DNA of 64,000 nucleotides from Streptomyces sp. SirexAA-E (GCF_000177195.2 NC_015953.1:1178001-1242000), one strand, 5' to 3'; shown: positions 8,747-17,535, counted from the first letter of the stretch. Notes: a model not told the origin generated them from the sequence alone. Numbers and translations: made by a program.

Positions 8747-8774
8747 CCAATCCGCTGGGCAGTCGACTCCGAAT
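8747..8774 (+). promoter_or_regulatory. SigK-type autoregulatory promoter of sigK-rskA
   Basis: CCAATCC (8747-8753), 16-nt spacer, CGAAT (8770-8774). The same pair occurs twice near 15.8 kb upstream of other genes of this block. It resembles the CCATCC/CGAAT-like elements reported for mycobacterial SigK (from memory). The -10 overlaps an in-frame ATG at 8773, excluding that codon as the sigma start. Confidence 0.75.
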
Positions 8775-8814
8775 GACAGCAGGAAACCGTCACGTGCCCG
8801 GGAGGAACGTCCGC

Positions 8815-9399
8815 GTGAAAGAAGCCGTACACATCAGTGGGATTCCCTCGCCGGGGCCTGATCTGCAGGAGTTGCTGGTCCAGGTCGCCCGCGGCGACCA
8901 GGACGCCTTCACGCAGGTGTACGACCAGGTCAGCGGCCCGGTCCTCGGCCTGGTCCGGAGCGTGCTCCGCGACCCGGCCCAGTCCGAGGAGGTGGCTCAG
9001 GAGGTACTGGTCGAGGTCTGGCGCACCGCACCGCGCTTCCAGCCGTCCCGGGGCAGCGCGATGAACTGGGTGCTGACCCTGGCCCACCACCGGGCCGTGG
9101 ACCGCGTCCGCTCCGCACAGGCCGCGGCCGTGCGGGAGCACAAGGCCGCCCTGCTCGACCGCACCCCCGATTTCGACGAGGTCTCCGAGCAGGTCGAGAC
9201 CCGGCTCGAACGGGAACAGGTCCGGCGCTGTCTGCGCACGCTCTCCGAGATCCAGCGCGAGTCGGTGACCCTGGCCTACTACCGCGGACTGACCTACCGG
9301 GAGGTCGGCGAACTGCTGTCCGTCCCCCTGGGGACCATCAAGACCCGCCTGCGCGACGGACTCATCCGGCTGCGCGACTGCCTGGGGGTGAACGCATGA
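8815..9399 (+). CDS. sigK: ECF RNA polymerase sigma factor, SigK type
   Basis: Group 4 sigma factor of 194 residues with region 2 (LVRSVLRDPAQSEEVAQEV, then VEVWRTAPRF) and region 4 helix-turn-helix (YREVGELLSVPLGTIKTRL), in the layout of the SigK/ECF19 family. The GTG at 8815 is chosen: GGAGG lies 9 nt upstream, and the promoter -10 hexamer covers the alternative ATG at 8773. The stop overlaps the anti-sigma start as ATGA. In Mycobacterium tuberculosis SigK is held by RskA and drives its own locus plus fasciclin antigens MPT70/MPT83; the same gene families surround it here, which supports the assignment. Confidence 0.9.
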   Translation: MKEAVHISGIPSPGPDLQELLVQVARGDQDAFTQVYDQVSGPVLGLVRSVLRDPAQSEEVAQEVLVEVWRTAPRFQPSRGSAMNWVLTLAHHRAVDRVRSAQAAAVREHKAALLDRTPDFDEVSEQVETRLEREQVRRCLRTLSEIQRESVTLAYYRGLTYREVGELLSVPLGTIKTRLRDGLIRLRDCLGVNA

Positions 9400-10151
9400 G
9401 CACGGCGGAACTGCACACGCTGACCGGCGCCTATGCCCTGCACGCGCTGCCGGAGGACGAACGCCTCTCGTTCGAGAGGCATCTGGGCGCCTGCGAGGCG
9501 TGCGCCCAGGAGGTACGCGAGCTGTCGGCCACCGCCGCCCGGCTCGGTCTGGCGGTGTCCGCGACGGCGCCGGGCGCGATGCGGGCACGGGTGCTGCGGG
9601 AGATCACGACCGTACGGCAGGAGCCGCCGTCGCACGGCCGGATCTCCCGCGCCGGGGCCGCCCGGGGCCGGGCCGGCCGCTGGACGACGTACGCGCTCGC
9701 CGCCTGCGTCGCCGCCGCCGCTGCCCTCGGCGGGGTCGCCGTGTGGCAGAACCAGCTCGCCCAGGACGCCCGCCAGGAGGCGCGGCAGGCCCGGGAGCAC
9801 AACACGCAGCTGTCGCGGGTGCTGGCCGCTCCGGACGCCAGGACCGTCTCGGCGGCGCTGGAGGGCGGTGCGCGGGGCACCGTGGTGGTCTCGCAGAGCG
9901 AGAACCGCGCGGTGTTCGCGGCCTCCGGCCTCGCCCGTCCACCGGGCGGCAAGGTGTACCAGCTGTGGTTCGACGACGGCGGGACCATGCGCTCGGCCGG
10001 GCTGGTGGAGGCCTCGGACACCGACGAGGCCGTCCTCATGGACGGACCGGTGGACCGCGCCTCGGGCATGGGCATCACGGTGGAGCCGGCGGGCGGATCC
10101 GCCCGGCCGACCACCCAGCCCCTGGGCCTGATGGGATTCCCGGCCGCCTGA
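9396..10151 (+). CDS. rskA: Anti-sigma-K factor RskA-like membrane protein
   Basis: 251 residues. The cytoplasmic N-terminus has the zinc-binding anti-sigma signature His29-x3-Cys33-x2-Cys36, a single transmembrane segment lies at about 98-117, and the extracytoplasmic part matches the RskA domain (GKVYQLWFDDGG followed by EASDTDEAVL). It should sequester SigK at the membrane and free it after regulated proteolysis (known for the family). A site-2 protease of the right class is encoded at 41.6-42.8 kb, but linking the two is speculation. Translationally coupled to sigK. Confidence 0.9.
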   Translation: MSTAELHTLTGAYALHALPEDERLSFERHLGACEACAQEVRELSATAARLGLAVSATAPGAMRARVLREITTVRQEPPSHGRISRAGAARGRAGRWTTYALAACVAAAAALGGVAVWQNQLAQDARQEARQAREHNTQLSRVLAAPDARTVSAALEGGARGTVVVSQSENRAVFAASGLARPPGGKVYQLWFDDGGTMRSAGLVEASDTDEAVLMDGPVDRASGMGITVEPAGGSARPTTQPLGLMGFPAA

Positions 10152-10178
10152 GAGCCTGTCGTGCGGTGACGCCCGTGC

Positions 10179-10212
10179 ACGCGCCCCCGGCCCGCACGGG
10201 CCGGGGGCGCGT
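10179..10212. terminator. Strong bidirectional hairpin between rskA and the DUF1295 gene
   Basis: Perfect 15-bp arms (core GCGCCCCCGGCCC and GGGCCGGGGGCGC) around a 4-nt loop, lying between convergent stop codons. Confidence 0.85.
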
Positions 10213-10224
10213 ACGTGCGGGGCC

Positions 10225-11031
10225 TCAGCCGCGGCGGCCCGGCGGCAGCGGGAAGAACCCGCTGGTGCGGGCGCGGTACTCGGCGAAGCCCGGCCGCCCC
10301 TCCATGTGCCGCTCCAGCAGCGCCTTCCCGCTCCCCTTGGTCAGCAGCAGGCTCATCACGACGGGCGAGACGAGGGTCGCCGCGGCCACCACGGGCACCT
10401 GACAGACGATCAGGAAGAGCCCCCACCAGACGCAGAAGTCACCGAAGTAGTTCGGATGCCGGGTCCAGGCCCACAGCCCCCGGTCCATGATCCGGCCCTT
10501 GTTCGCCGGATCGCGCCGGAACCGGGCGAGCTGCGCGTCACCGACCGCCTCGAAGCCGAGCCCCACCGCCCAGAGCACGGTGCCCGCCCAGGCCCACCAG
10601 CCCATCGGGCCCGTCAGGTGGTACGCGGCCTGGACCGGCAGCGAGACCAGCCAGACCAGCCCGCCCTGGAGGAGGTAGACCTTGCGCAGGGCGTACAGGT
10701 CGGGGTCGCCCGGCGCCTTGGCGAGCATGTCCGCGTACCGCGGGTCCTCCCCGTGACCGCGCCCCCGGCGTCCGATGTGCACGGCCAGCCGGCCACCCCA
10801 GACGACGGTCAGCACGGTCACCAGGACCCGGCGCGCCCCGTCGCCGTCGCCCCACGACAGGGCGTACGAGACGAGGGCGACGGCCGCGAAGCCCAGCCCC
10901 CACGCCACGTCGACGACCCGGTGCACCCCCATCCGCAGCGCGATCAGGAACGTCACGAGCATGACGGCCGCCGCGGCGCCGGCCCCCGCCGCCAGGTTCC
11001 ACCCGAATCCGTCCCAGTCGACGCCGTTCAC
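10225..11031 (-). CDS. DUF1295 integral membrane protein (steroid 5-alpha-reductase-like)
   Basis: 268-residue polytopic membrane protein with about seven hydrophobic segments. The C-terminal part carries RGLWAWTRHPNYFGD, the conserved RHPNY motif of the DUF1295/isoprenylcysteine methyltransferase-steroid reductase fold, which binds a nicotinamide or SAM cofactor near the membrane surface. It is last in a five-gene operon and its GTG start overlaps the previous stop (GTGA). The same family occurs next to sigK in mycobacteria (Rv0446c). Reduction of a lipid double bond is plausible in this context but inferred. Confidence 0.82.
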   Translation of the reverse strand: MNGVDWDGFGWNLAAGAGAAAAVMLVTFLIALRMGVHRVVDVAWGLGFAAVALVSYALSWGDGDGARRVLVTVLTVVWGGRLAVHIGRRGRGHGEDPRYADMLAKAPGDPDLYALRKVYLLQGGLVWLVSLPVQAAYHLTGPMGWWAWAGTVLWAVGLGFEAVGDAQLARFRRDPANKGRIMDRGLWAWTRHPNYFGDFCVWWGLFLIVCQVPVVAAATLVSPVVMSLLLTKGSGKALLERHMEGRPGFAEYRARTSGFFPLPPGRRG

Positions 11032-12401
11032 CGCACGGGCCCCGGCTGCTCGGTGGGGAGGGCGCCCCGACCCGCGTGCCACCCGCGACCGGTGGCCGGC
11101 ATCCCCGACGCGCCGTCGGCGCCGGGACGTACGCACAGGATCTGGTCGACGCCCATGCGCCCTTCCTCGAAGGCGAGCGCCCCGCCCACCAGGTAGAGCC
11201 GCCACACCCGCACGGTCTCCTCGCCCACCAGCGCCACGAACTCGGGCCTGCGCTCCTCCAGGGTGCGGTGCCAGGCCTCGACCGTCCGTACGTAGTGCTC
11301 CCGCATCGACTCGACGTGGCGGACCTCCAGACCTGCCCCTTCGAGCAGCCCGGCGGTCTCGCCGAGTGGGCGCATGTGCATGTCGGGCGCGATGTACGAC
11401 TCGATGAACGCGCCCCCGCCGGGTGCCGTGTCGCCCCGGGACATCTGCTGGACCAGGGCGCGTCCCCGCGGCCGGAGCACCGAGTGGAGCAGGGCGGTGA
11501 AGGCCGGGTACTCGGCGTCGCCGACGTGCTCCCCCATCTCCACGGTGGACACGGCGTCGTAGCCGCCCCGGAAACCGGGCAGCCCGGTGACGTCGCGGTA
11601 GTCGCAGCGGTGCACCTCGACGAGGTGTCCCAGGCCGCGCGCCTCGACCTGGCCGCGCACATGGTCGGCCTGCTGCCGCGACAGTGTGACGGCGGTGACC
11701 TCGGCCCCGTGGCGGGCCGCCGCGTGGAGCGTCAGGGAGCCCCACCCACAGCCGATGTCGAGCAGCCGGGCACCCGGGCCCAGCCCGAGCTTGCGGCAGA
11801 TCAGCTCCAGCTTGTCGCGCTGGGCGTCGGCCGGCCCGTACTCCGGGGCGGTGTCGGTCCAGTAGCCGCACGAGTACGCCATGGTCTCGTCGAGCAGCAG
11901 CGAGTAGAAGGCGTTGGAGAGGTCGTAGTGGTGGCTGATGGCGGCCCGGTCCCGGGCCTTGCTGTGCAGGGCGCCGGTGAGTCCGGCGCGGGCGGCGGGA
12001 ACCGGCGGCCGGGGCCCGATCGCGCCGAGGCGGAGCGCGGTGCCGACGGCGCGGAGCCGGCCGGCGACACCGGGCCGCGGCGGGCGCAGGCCCTGGTCCC
12101 GGGACGCGCGGCGCATGGCGCGCAGCCCGTCCGCGAGGTTGTCGGCGATGTCGATGTCACCGGTGATGTAGGCCTCGGCCAGCCCGAGTTCGCCGGGCGC
12201 CCAGAGCAGCCGGCGCAGGGCTCGCCGGGACCGTACGTGGACGAGGGGAGCGTCGGCGGGGCCGGTCTCGCTGCCGTCCCACATCCGGATCCTGACCGGC
12301 GCGGGGCCGCCGAGGAACTGCTCGATGACGGGGGCGATCCGCTGTGCCGCGCCGGGTCCCGCCGCCGGCCGGTCGAGGGTCTTCTCGGGAAGGCTGCTCA
12401 C
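11028..12401 (-). CDS. Cyclopropane-fatty-acid-synthase family methyltransferase, divergent paralogue
   Basis: 457 residues. The lipid-substrate region ISHHYDLSNAFY is at 155-166 and the SAM-binding motif LDIGCGWG at 214-221, as in CFA synthases. It departs from the family near the active site: the usual tail YIFPGG is replaced by SYIAPDMHMRP, and the glutamate region reads TVEMGEHVG. This suggests a different outcome on the methylated lipid, for example a methylene or methyl branch, rather than plain cyclopropanation (inference). It resembles the ufaA1 position next to mycobacterial sigK. GTG start overlaps the previous stop and its own stop overlaps the next start. Confidence 0.85.
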   Translation of the reverse strand: MSSLPEKTLDRPAAGPGAAQRIAPVIEQFLGGPAPVRIRMWDGSETGPADAPLVHVRSRRALRRLLWAPGELGLAEAYITGDIDIADNLADGLRAMRRASRDQGLRPPRPGVAGRLRAVGTALRLGAIGPRPPVPAARAGLTGALHSKARDRAAISHHYDLSNAFYSLLLDETMAYSCGYWTDTAPEYGPADAQRDKLELICRKLGLGPGARLLDIGCGWGSLTLHAAARHGAEVTAVTLSRQQADHVRGQVEARGLGHLVEVHRCDYRDVTGLPGFRGGYDAVSTVEMGEHVGDAEYPAFTALLHSVLRPRGRALVQQMSRGDTAPGGGAFIESYIAPDMHMRPLGETAGLLEGAGLEVRHVESMREHYVRTVEAWHRTLEERRPEFVALVGEETVRVWRLYLVGGALAFEEGRMGVDQILCVRPGADGASGMPATGRGWHAGRGALPTEQPGPVR

Positions 12402-13720
12402 ACGTGGTCCTCAGGGGTCAGGAGAATCTGCTGGACGTCGAGGTAGCCGGACCGGAATCCGGCCTCCGAGTAGGCGAGGTAGAAGGTCCACATCCGGCGG
12501 AAGACCGCGTCGAAGCCGAGCGCGTCGACCTCCTCGGCCCGTTCGGTGAAGCGCTCACGCCACAGCCGCAGCGTCTCGGCGTAGTGCGTGCCGTAGCTGT
12601 CGCGGCGCCGCGTCCGCAGGCCGGTGTGGGCGGTGGTCACCTGGTCCAGCGCCTCGGTGGAGGGCAGTGTCCCGCCGGGGAAGATGTACTTGTGGATCCA
12701 GGTGTAGGTGGAGCGTGAGGCGCGCATCCGGTCGTCCGGCATGGTGATGGCCTGGAGCGCGACGCGCCCTCCCGGGGCGAGGCACCGTTCGAGCGTGCGG
12801 AAGTACTCCGGCCAGAACTCCTCCCCGACCGCCTCGATCATCTCCACGCTGACGACGGCGTCGTAACGGCCGGTGGCTTCCCGGTAGTCGAGGAGCCGGA
12901 CGTCGACCCGGTCCTGGTGGCCGGCCTCGCGGATCCGCTCCCGGGCCAGCTCACGCTGTTCCCGGGAGAGGGTGAGGGTGGTGACGCGGGCTCCGCGGGC
13001 GGCCGCGCGGACGGCGAGTTCGCCCCAGCCGGTGCCGATCTCCAGCAGTTCGGTGCCGGGGCCGACGCCGGCGAGGTCCAGCAGCCGGTCGATCTTGCGG
13101 TGCTGGGCGGCGGGCAGGAGGTCGTGCTCGGCCGGGAAGCCGCGGAAGACGGCGGCCGAGTAGGACAGGGTCTCGTCGAGGAAGAGGGCGAAGAGGTCGT
13201 TCGACAGGTCGTAGTGGTGGCTGATGTTGGCGCGGGCGCCCCCGGGGGTGTTGGTCTGCTCCGCCGGTTTGCGCGGGGCCCACAGGCGGCGCAGCCGCTG
13301 GAGCGGCGCGGGGACGAGGTCGGCCGCGTGCCCGGCGAGGACGGTCAGGACGCCGACGAGGTCGGGGGCGTCCCACTCGCCCGCCATGTACGACTCGCCG
13401 AAGCCGACCAGCCCGTCGGCCCCGATCCGCCGGAAGAAGGCGTCGGGCCGTCGGATCTCCATGAGCGGCCCGCCCTGGCCGATGCCGTCGTGCCCGGCGA
13501 TCCGGACGCGCAGGGGCAGCCCGCCCAGGGCGTGCCGGACGAGGCGTTCGGCCACGGCGGTCCGGGCCCATGAGGCAGCCGGCTGGGCGGCGACGCCGGG
13601 CCAGCGCTCCGGGTCGACGCGCGCGCTCGGGGCGGCCTGGGCACGGGAGGGGGCGGGCCGTGACCGGCCCGCCTGGTCCGGGATGCCGGGGCGGGGGTGG
13701 GACGTGGTGGGCACCTTCAC
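12398..13720 (-). CDS. cfa: Cyclopropane-fatty-acyl-phospholipid synthase
   Basis: 440 residues, a standard CFA synthase that adds a methylene from SAM to a phospholipid acyl double bond at the inner membrane face. NISHHYDLSND is at about 165-175, SAM motif LEIGTGWG at 226-233, VSVEMIEAVG and HKYIFPGGTLPS follow as expected. The GTG at 13720 overlaps the DUF1365 stop; the frame is open far upstream but that stretch is another gene read out of frame. Immediately downstream is the divergent paralogue, giving two lipid methyltransferases in tandem. Confidence 0.9.
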   Translation of the reverse strand: MKVPTTSHPRPGIPDQAGRSRPAPSRAQAAPSARVDPERWPGVAAQPAASWARTAVAERLVRHALGGLPLRVRIAGHDGIGQGGPLMEIRRPDAFFRRIGADGLVGFGESYMAGEWDAPDLVGVLTVLAGHAADLVPAPLQRLRRLWAPRKPAEQTNTPGGARANISHHYDLSNDLFALFLDETLSYSAAVFRGFPAEHDLLPAAQHRKIDRLLDLAGVGPGTELLEIGTGWGELAVRAAARGARVTTLTLSREQRELARERIREAGHQDRVDVRLLDYREATGRYDAVVSVEMIEAVGEEFWPEYFRTLERCLAPGGRVALQAITMPDDRMRASRSTYTWIHKYIFPGGTLPSTEALDQVTTAHTGLRTRRRDSYGTHYAETLRLWRERFTERAEEVDALGFDAVFRRMWTFYLAYSEAGFRSGYLDVQQILLTPEDHV

Positions 13721-14442
13721 TGCATGCCTTCCTGGGTGCGATGGCGGGGACGGGGCTGGACGGGCAGCCGGCGCAGGTAGAGCCGGACGCCGTGCAGCCG
13801 GATTGCCGCGGAGACGGCCGCGGTGGACAGGGGGTGGCGCAGGGCGAGACGCAGCAGCTGGGCGGACGTGCCGGGGCGCCGGGTGCCGCGTACGGTCGCG
13901 GTGAACGGGCGGCCGCCGTCCCGTTCCAGATGGATCGTCAGGTCGAGCCGGGGGCCGGGTTCGGGCAGCCGCATCCGGTAGGCGCCGTCCACCGGGAAGA
14001 ACGGCGAGACGTAGAAGTCCTTGCCGGTCACCGCCCGGCCCGCCGCGTCGGTGCGCAGCAGGTAGCAGTGGCGTTCCCCGTAGGTGTTGTGGACCTCGGC
14101 GACCACGCAGAGCGGGGTGCCGTCGGGGCGGTGGCACCAGTAGACGGTCAGCGGGTTGAAGACGTGGCCGAGGACCCGGGCCTGGGTGAGCATGGTGACG
14201 GTGCCGTCGCCGAGTTCCACACCCCGGGACCGCAGGAACCGGGTCAGTCCGGCGCGCACCGTGGGGGCCGTCCCGCCGAAGTGGTCGCGGGCCTCGAACC
14301 GGGCCAGCGGGCGAAGGGCGCGCGGCAGCCGGGGCGGCCGGTCCGGGTCGATGAGCCAGAGGTAGGTGCGGTGCCGCAGGGCGTACCGGCGGGGTGCGGT
14401 GCGTATGTGGGTGATGGAGCAGGGGTACAGGGCGCTGTTCAC
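13717..14442 (-). CDS. DUF1365 family protein
   Basis: 241 residues of the DUF1365 family, whose biochemical role is not established. Typical features are YPCSITHIRTAPRRYALRHR near the start (conserved as H.R..P..H.F.Y), the FNPLTVYWCHRPDG motif and the YVSPFFPVDGAYRMR motif. The family nearly always accompanies the FAD oxidoreductase and CFA synthases seen on either side, also in mycobacteria (Rv0448c) and proteobacteria. GTG start at 14442 overlaps the previous stop; a GTG one codon earlier is possible. Confidence 0.87.
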   Translation of the reverse strand: MNSALYPCSITHIRTAPRRYALRHRTYLWLIDPDRPPRLPRALRPLARFEARDHFGGTAPTVRAGLTRFLRSRGVELGDGTVTMLTQARVLGHVFNPLTVYWCHRPDGTPLCVVAEVHNTYGERHCYLLRTDAAGRAVTGKDFYVSPFFPVDGAYRMRLPEPGPRLDLTIHLERDGGRPFTATVRGTRRPGTSAQLLRLALRHPLSTAAVSAAIRLHGVRLYLRRLPVQPRPRHRTQEGMQ

Positions 14443-15710
14443 CACCTCACCCCCAGCGCCGCGGCGGCCCGCGCACCGGAGCGGCAGCCGTCCTCGTGGA
14501 ACCCCCAGCCGTGGTACGCCCCGGCGTAGGCGGTGACCGGGCCCGACAGGCCGGGCAGACGGTCCTGGGCGGCGACCGACTCCGGGGTGAAGACGGGGTG
14601 TTCGTAGACCATGCGGGCCCGCACGAGGGCGGGATCCACCCGGTCGGCGCCGTTCAGCGTGACGACGAACCGCTCGGGCGCGTCCAGGCGCTGGAGCCGG
14701 TTCATGTCGTAGCTGACGGTGACCCGGTCGGCGTCTGCCGCGCAGGACGGCATCAGGTAGTTCCAGGAGGCCGCGGCCCCCCGGCTGCGCGGCAGCAGGG
14801 CGGTGTCGGTGTGCAGCAGCGTGGGGTTGCGGGAGTACCGGAAGGCGCCGAGGATGCCGCGTTCCTCGTCGGTGGGGTCGGCGAGCATCCGCAGCGCTTG
14901 GTCGGGGTGGGTGGCGAGGACGACCGAGTCGTACTCCTCGGTGCCACCGTCCTCGGTGACGATCTCCGCGCCGTCGCCGTGCCGGCGTACGGCTCTGACG
15001 GGCGTCCCGGTGCGCACGGAGTGCACCTGCTTGGCGACCCGTTCGACATAGGCGTGCGAGCCGCCGGTGACGGTGCGCCAGGTCGGCGAGCCGCCGATCG
15101 AGAGCATCCCGTGGTGGTCCAGGAACCGGAAGAGGTAACGGGCGGGGTAGCGCATGGCGGTCACCGGGTCGCACGACCAGACGGCGGAGACCATCGGTTT
15201 CAGGAAGTGGGCGGTGAAGTACGGGGAGAACCGGCCGCGCGCCGCGAACTGCCCCAGCGTCAGCGGGGATCCGCCCTCGGGGCGGCCGAGCAGGGCACGG
15301 GCCGCCCGGTGGAAGCGCGGCACCTCGGTCAGCATCCGCAGGTACGGTCCGCGCAGCGCGGACCGGGGGCGGGCGAACAGTCCGGCGGCGCCCCGGGCAC
15401 CGGCGTACTCCAGGCCGCACCCCTCGCACCGCACGGACATGCTCATCTCGGACTCCTGTGTCGCGACGCCGAGTTCGCCGAAGAGCCGGAGCAGATACGG
15501 GTAGGTGCGCCGGTTGTGCACGATGAACCCCGAGTCGACGCGGTGCGTGCCGCCGTCGGAGGAGGTCAGCTCGTGGGTGTGCGCGTGGCCGCCGAGGCGG
15601 GTGTCGGCCTCGTACAGCGTCACGTCGTGGTCCCGCCCCAGGACGTGTGCGGCGGTCAGTCCCGCCACTCCGGCCCCCACCACCGCCGTGCGCCGCCGCT
15701 GACTCGTCAT
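14439..15710 (-). CDS. FAD-dependent oxidoreductase (flavin amine-oxidase fold)
   Basis: 423 residues. Dinucleotide-binding motif GAGVAGL with Gly12, Gly14 and Gly17, then ERT-like EADTRLGGHAHT; the C-terminus has AGAYHGWGFHEDG closing the FAD site. This family (Rv0449c in M. tuberculosis) is genetically tied to DUF1365 and CFA-type methyltransferases and is thought to act on lipid acyl chains. ATG start with GGGAGG 7 nt upstream. First gene of the five-gene operon, with a SigK-type promoter 63 nt upstream. Confidence 0.9.
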   Translation of the reverse strand: MTSQRRRTAVVGAGVAGLTAAHVLGRDHDVTLYEADTRLGGHAHTHELTSSDGGTHRVDSGFIVHNRRTYPYLLRLFGELGVATQESEMSMSVRCEGCGLEYAGARGAAGLFARPRSALRGPYLRMLTEVPRFHRAARALLGRPEGGSPLTLGQFAARGRFSPYFTAHFLKPMVSAVWSCDPVTAMRYPARYLFRFLDHHGMLSIGGSPTWRTVTGGSHAYVERVAKQVHSVRTGTPVRAVRRHGDGAEIVTEDGGTEEYDSVVLATHPDQALRMLADPTDEERGILGAFRYSRNPTLLHTDTALLPRSRGAAASWNYLMPSCAADADRVTVSYDMNRLQRLDAPERFVVTLNGADRVDPALVRARMVYEHPVFTPESVAAQDRLPGLSGPVTAYAGAYHGWGFHEDGCRSGARAAAALGVRW

Positions 15711-15772
15711 TCGGGTCCCTCCCGGTGTTCCACGTCCGACCGGGGTCTGTTCCCAGAGGCCCCTCGCGGGTC

Positions 15773-15800
15773 ATTCGTGCCAGGGGCCCCGGCGGATTGG
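15773..15800 (-). promoter_or_regulatory. SigK-type promoter of the FAD oxidoreductase operon
   Basis: On the minus strand CCAATCC (15800-15794), 16-nt spacer, CGAAT (15777-15773), identical in both elements to the sigK promoter. The expected start of transcription is about 56 nt before the ATG at 15710. Confidence 0.75.
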
Positions 15801-15834
15801 CCGATGATCGGACTTCCCTCGATCGGGTGAACGA

Positions 15835-15863
15835 CCAATCCGCCGAGGGGCCCCGCGCCGAAG
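15835..15863 (+). promoter_or_regulatory. SigK-type promoter of the molybdopterin oxidoreductase gene
   Basis: CCAATCC (15835-15841), 17-nt spacer, CGAAG (15859-15863). The spacer contains GGGGCCCC, as does the divergent promoter. The -10 ends 7 nt before the GTG at 15871, so the transcript is predicted to be leaderless. Confidence 0.7.
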
Positions 15864-15870
15864 ACCCGGT

Positions 15871-17535
15871 GTGAGCACAGACCGATACGTTTCGCAGGAG
15901 CAGGAGGCCGCGCCGTCCGGGTCCTCCCGCCGGACGCGTGCCGCGTTCGCCGCGCTCGGCGGTCTGATCGCCGCCTTCGCCGCCCTGTGCGTGGCCGAGC
16001 TCGTCGCCGCGGCCGTGCGTCCCGAGGCCGGTCCGGTCACGGCGGTGGGCGGGGCGGTCATCGACCGCACGCCCCCGGCCGTCAAGGACTTCGCCGTACG
16101 CAACTTCGGCACGAGCGACAAGCTGGTTCTGCAGCTCGGGATCCTCGTCCTGCTGGCGGTCTTCGCCGTGACGGTGGGACTCCTGACGCTGCGCCACCGG
16201 GCCGCGGGCGCCGCGGCCGTCCTGCTCTTCGGTGCCGCCGGGGCGGCCGCGGCGGCGGGACGTCCCGAGGGCCGGGCCCTCGACGCGCTGCCGTCGGCCG
16301 TGGGCGCCCTCGTGGCCGCAGGCCTGCTGTACACGCTGGCCGGCCGGCTCACCCCGTACGCCGCCCCGTCTCCCGCGGCTGGGGAGACGGAGAGCGGTGC
16401 CCCCGCGCCCGCCTGCGGCCAGGCGGGCGCCGGGGAGCAGGGCGCCTTCGACCGCCGCGGGTTCGTGCTCGCGGCGACCGCCGCGGCGGCGGCCTCGGCC
16501 GGTGCCGGGATCCTGGGCCGTCGGCTCCAGGCGTCCCAGCTGGCCGGGGTCTCCGCCTCGCGCGGCGCGATCACGCTCCCGGCGCCGTCCTCGCCCGCCG
16601 CCCCGCTCCCCGGGGGAGCGGATCTGGGGATCCGGGGCGTCGGCCCCTTCACCACCCCGAACAAGGAGTTCTACCGGGTGGACACCGCCCTGGTCGTCCC
16701 CCGGGTCGACGCGGGCTCCTGGCGGCTGCGGATCCACGGAAAGGGAGTGACGCGACCCGTCACCCTCGGCTTCCAGGACCTGCTGGACCGGGAACTCGTC
16801 GAACGCGACATCACCCTCACCTGCGTCTCCAACGAGGTGGGCGGCCCGTACGTCGGCAACGCCCGCTGGATCGGCGTGCGCCTGGCCGACCTGCTGCGCG
16901 AGGCGGGGGTGAGGCCCCCGTCGCGGGGCGGGCCCGCCGACCAGATCGTGGCGCGCTCGGTCGACGGGATGACGATCGGCACCCCGGTCGAGGCGGTCAT
17001 GGACGGCCGCGACGCCCTGCTCGCGCTCGGGATGAACGGCGAACCCCTGCCGTTCGACCACGGCTTCCCCGTCCGGATGGTCGTCCCGGGGCTCTACGGC
17101 TATGTCTCGGCCTGCAAGTGGATCCAGGACATCGAACTCACGACGTTCGACGCCTACGACGCGTACTGGGTGAAGCGCACCTGGGCACGCGAGGCTCCGA
17201 TCAAGACCGAGTCGCGCATCGACACCCCCCGCCCCTTCGCCTCACCGGGCGCGGGCACCGTCCCCGTGGCCGGGGTCGCCTGGGCCCAGCACCGGGGGAT
17301 CGCCCGGGTCGAGGTCCGGGTGGACGGCGGACCCTGGCACACCGCACGCCTGGGGGCGGAGGCCGGGCACGACACCTGGCGCCAGTGGGTGTGGGAGTGG
17401 CCCGCCACCCGCGGCCACCACACCTTGGAGGTCCGCGCGACGGACCGTACAGGCGCCACCCAGACCGACGAGCGGGTCGGCACCGTCCCCGACGGCGCGA
17501 CCGGATGGCACTCGGTGGTGGTCGACGTGACCTGA
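15871..17535 (+). CDS. Membrane-anchored molybdopterin-dependent oxidoreductase (sulfite-oxidase fold)
   Basis: 554 residues. Roughly four hydrophobic segments occupy residues 25-160; then a Tat-like RRGF motif (Arg195-Arg196) starts another hydrophobic stretch, after which the catalytic domain should lie outside the membrane. That domain has the sulfite-oxidase fold with molybdenum-ligand Cys318 in LTCVSNEVGG and a C-terminal dimerisation domain (VAWAQHRGIARVEVRVDGG in part). GTG start directly downstream of a SigK-type -10. Substrate unknown. The following fasciclin lipoprotein may be co-transcribed. Confidence 0.88.
   Translation: MSTDRYVSQEQEAAPSGSSRRTRAAFAALGGLIAAFAALCVAELVAAAVRPEAGPVTAVGGAVIDRTPPAVKDFAVRNFGTSDKLVLQLGILVLLAVFAVTVGLLTLRHRAAGAAAVLLFGAAGAAAAAGRPEGRALDALPSAVGALVAAGLLYTLAGRLTPYAAPSPAAGETESGAPAPACGQAGAGEQGAFDRRGFVLAATAAAAASAGAGILGRRLQASQLAGVSASRGAITLPAPSSPAAPLPGGADLGIRGVGPFTTPNKEFYRVDTALVVPRVDAGSWRLRIHGKGVTRPVTLGFQDLLDRELVERDITLTCVSNEVGGPYVGNARWIGVRLADLLREAGVRPPSRGGPADQIVARSVDGMTIGTPVEAVMDGRDALLALGMNGEPLPFDHGFPVRMVVPGLYGYVSACKWIQDIELTTFDAYDAYWVKRTWAREAPIKTESRIDTPRPFASPGAGTVPVAGVAWAQHRGIARVEVRVDGGPWHTARLGAEAGHDTWRQWVWEWPATRGHHTLEVRATDRTGATQTDERVGTVPDGATGWHSVVVDVT

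Noticed and set aside
8773..8814. Longer sigK start at ATG 8773
   Set aside because: The codon overlaps the proposed -10 element, has no ribosome site, and GTG 8815 has GGAGG.
13717..17061. A 1114-codon open frame on the minus strand spanning several genes
   Set aside because: Only its last 241 codons encode DUF1365. The remainder runs out of frame through the FAD oxidoreductase and antisense to the molybdoenzyme, giving Arg/Pro/Gly-rich nonsense typical of high-GC shadows.
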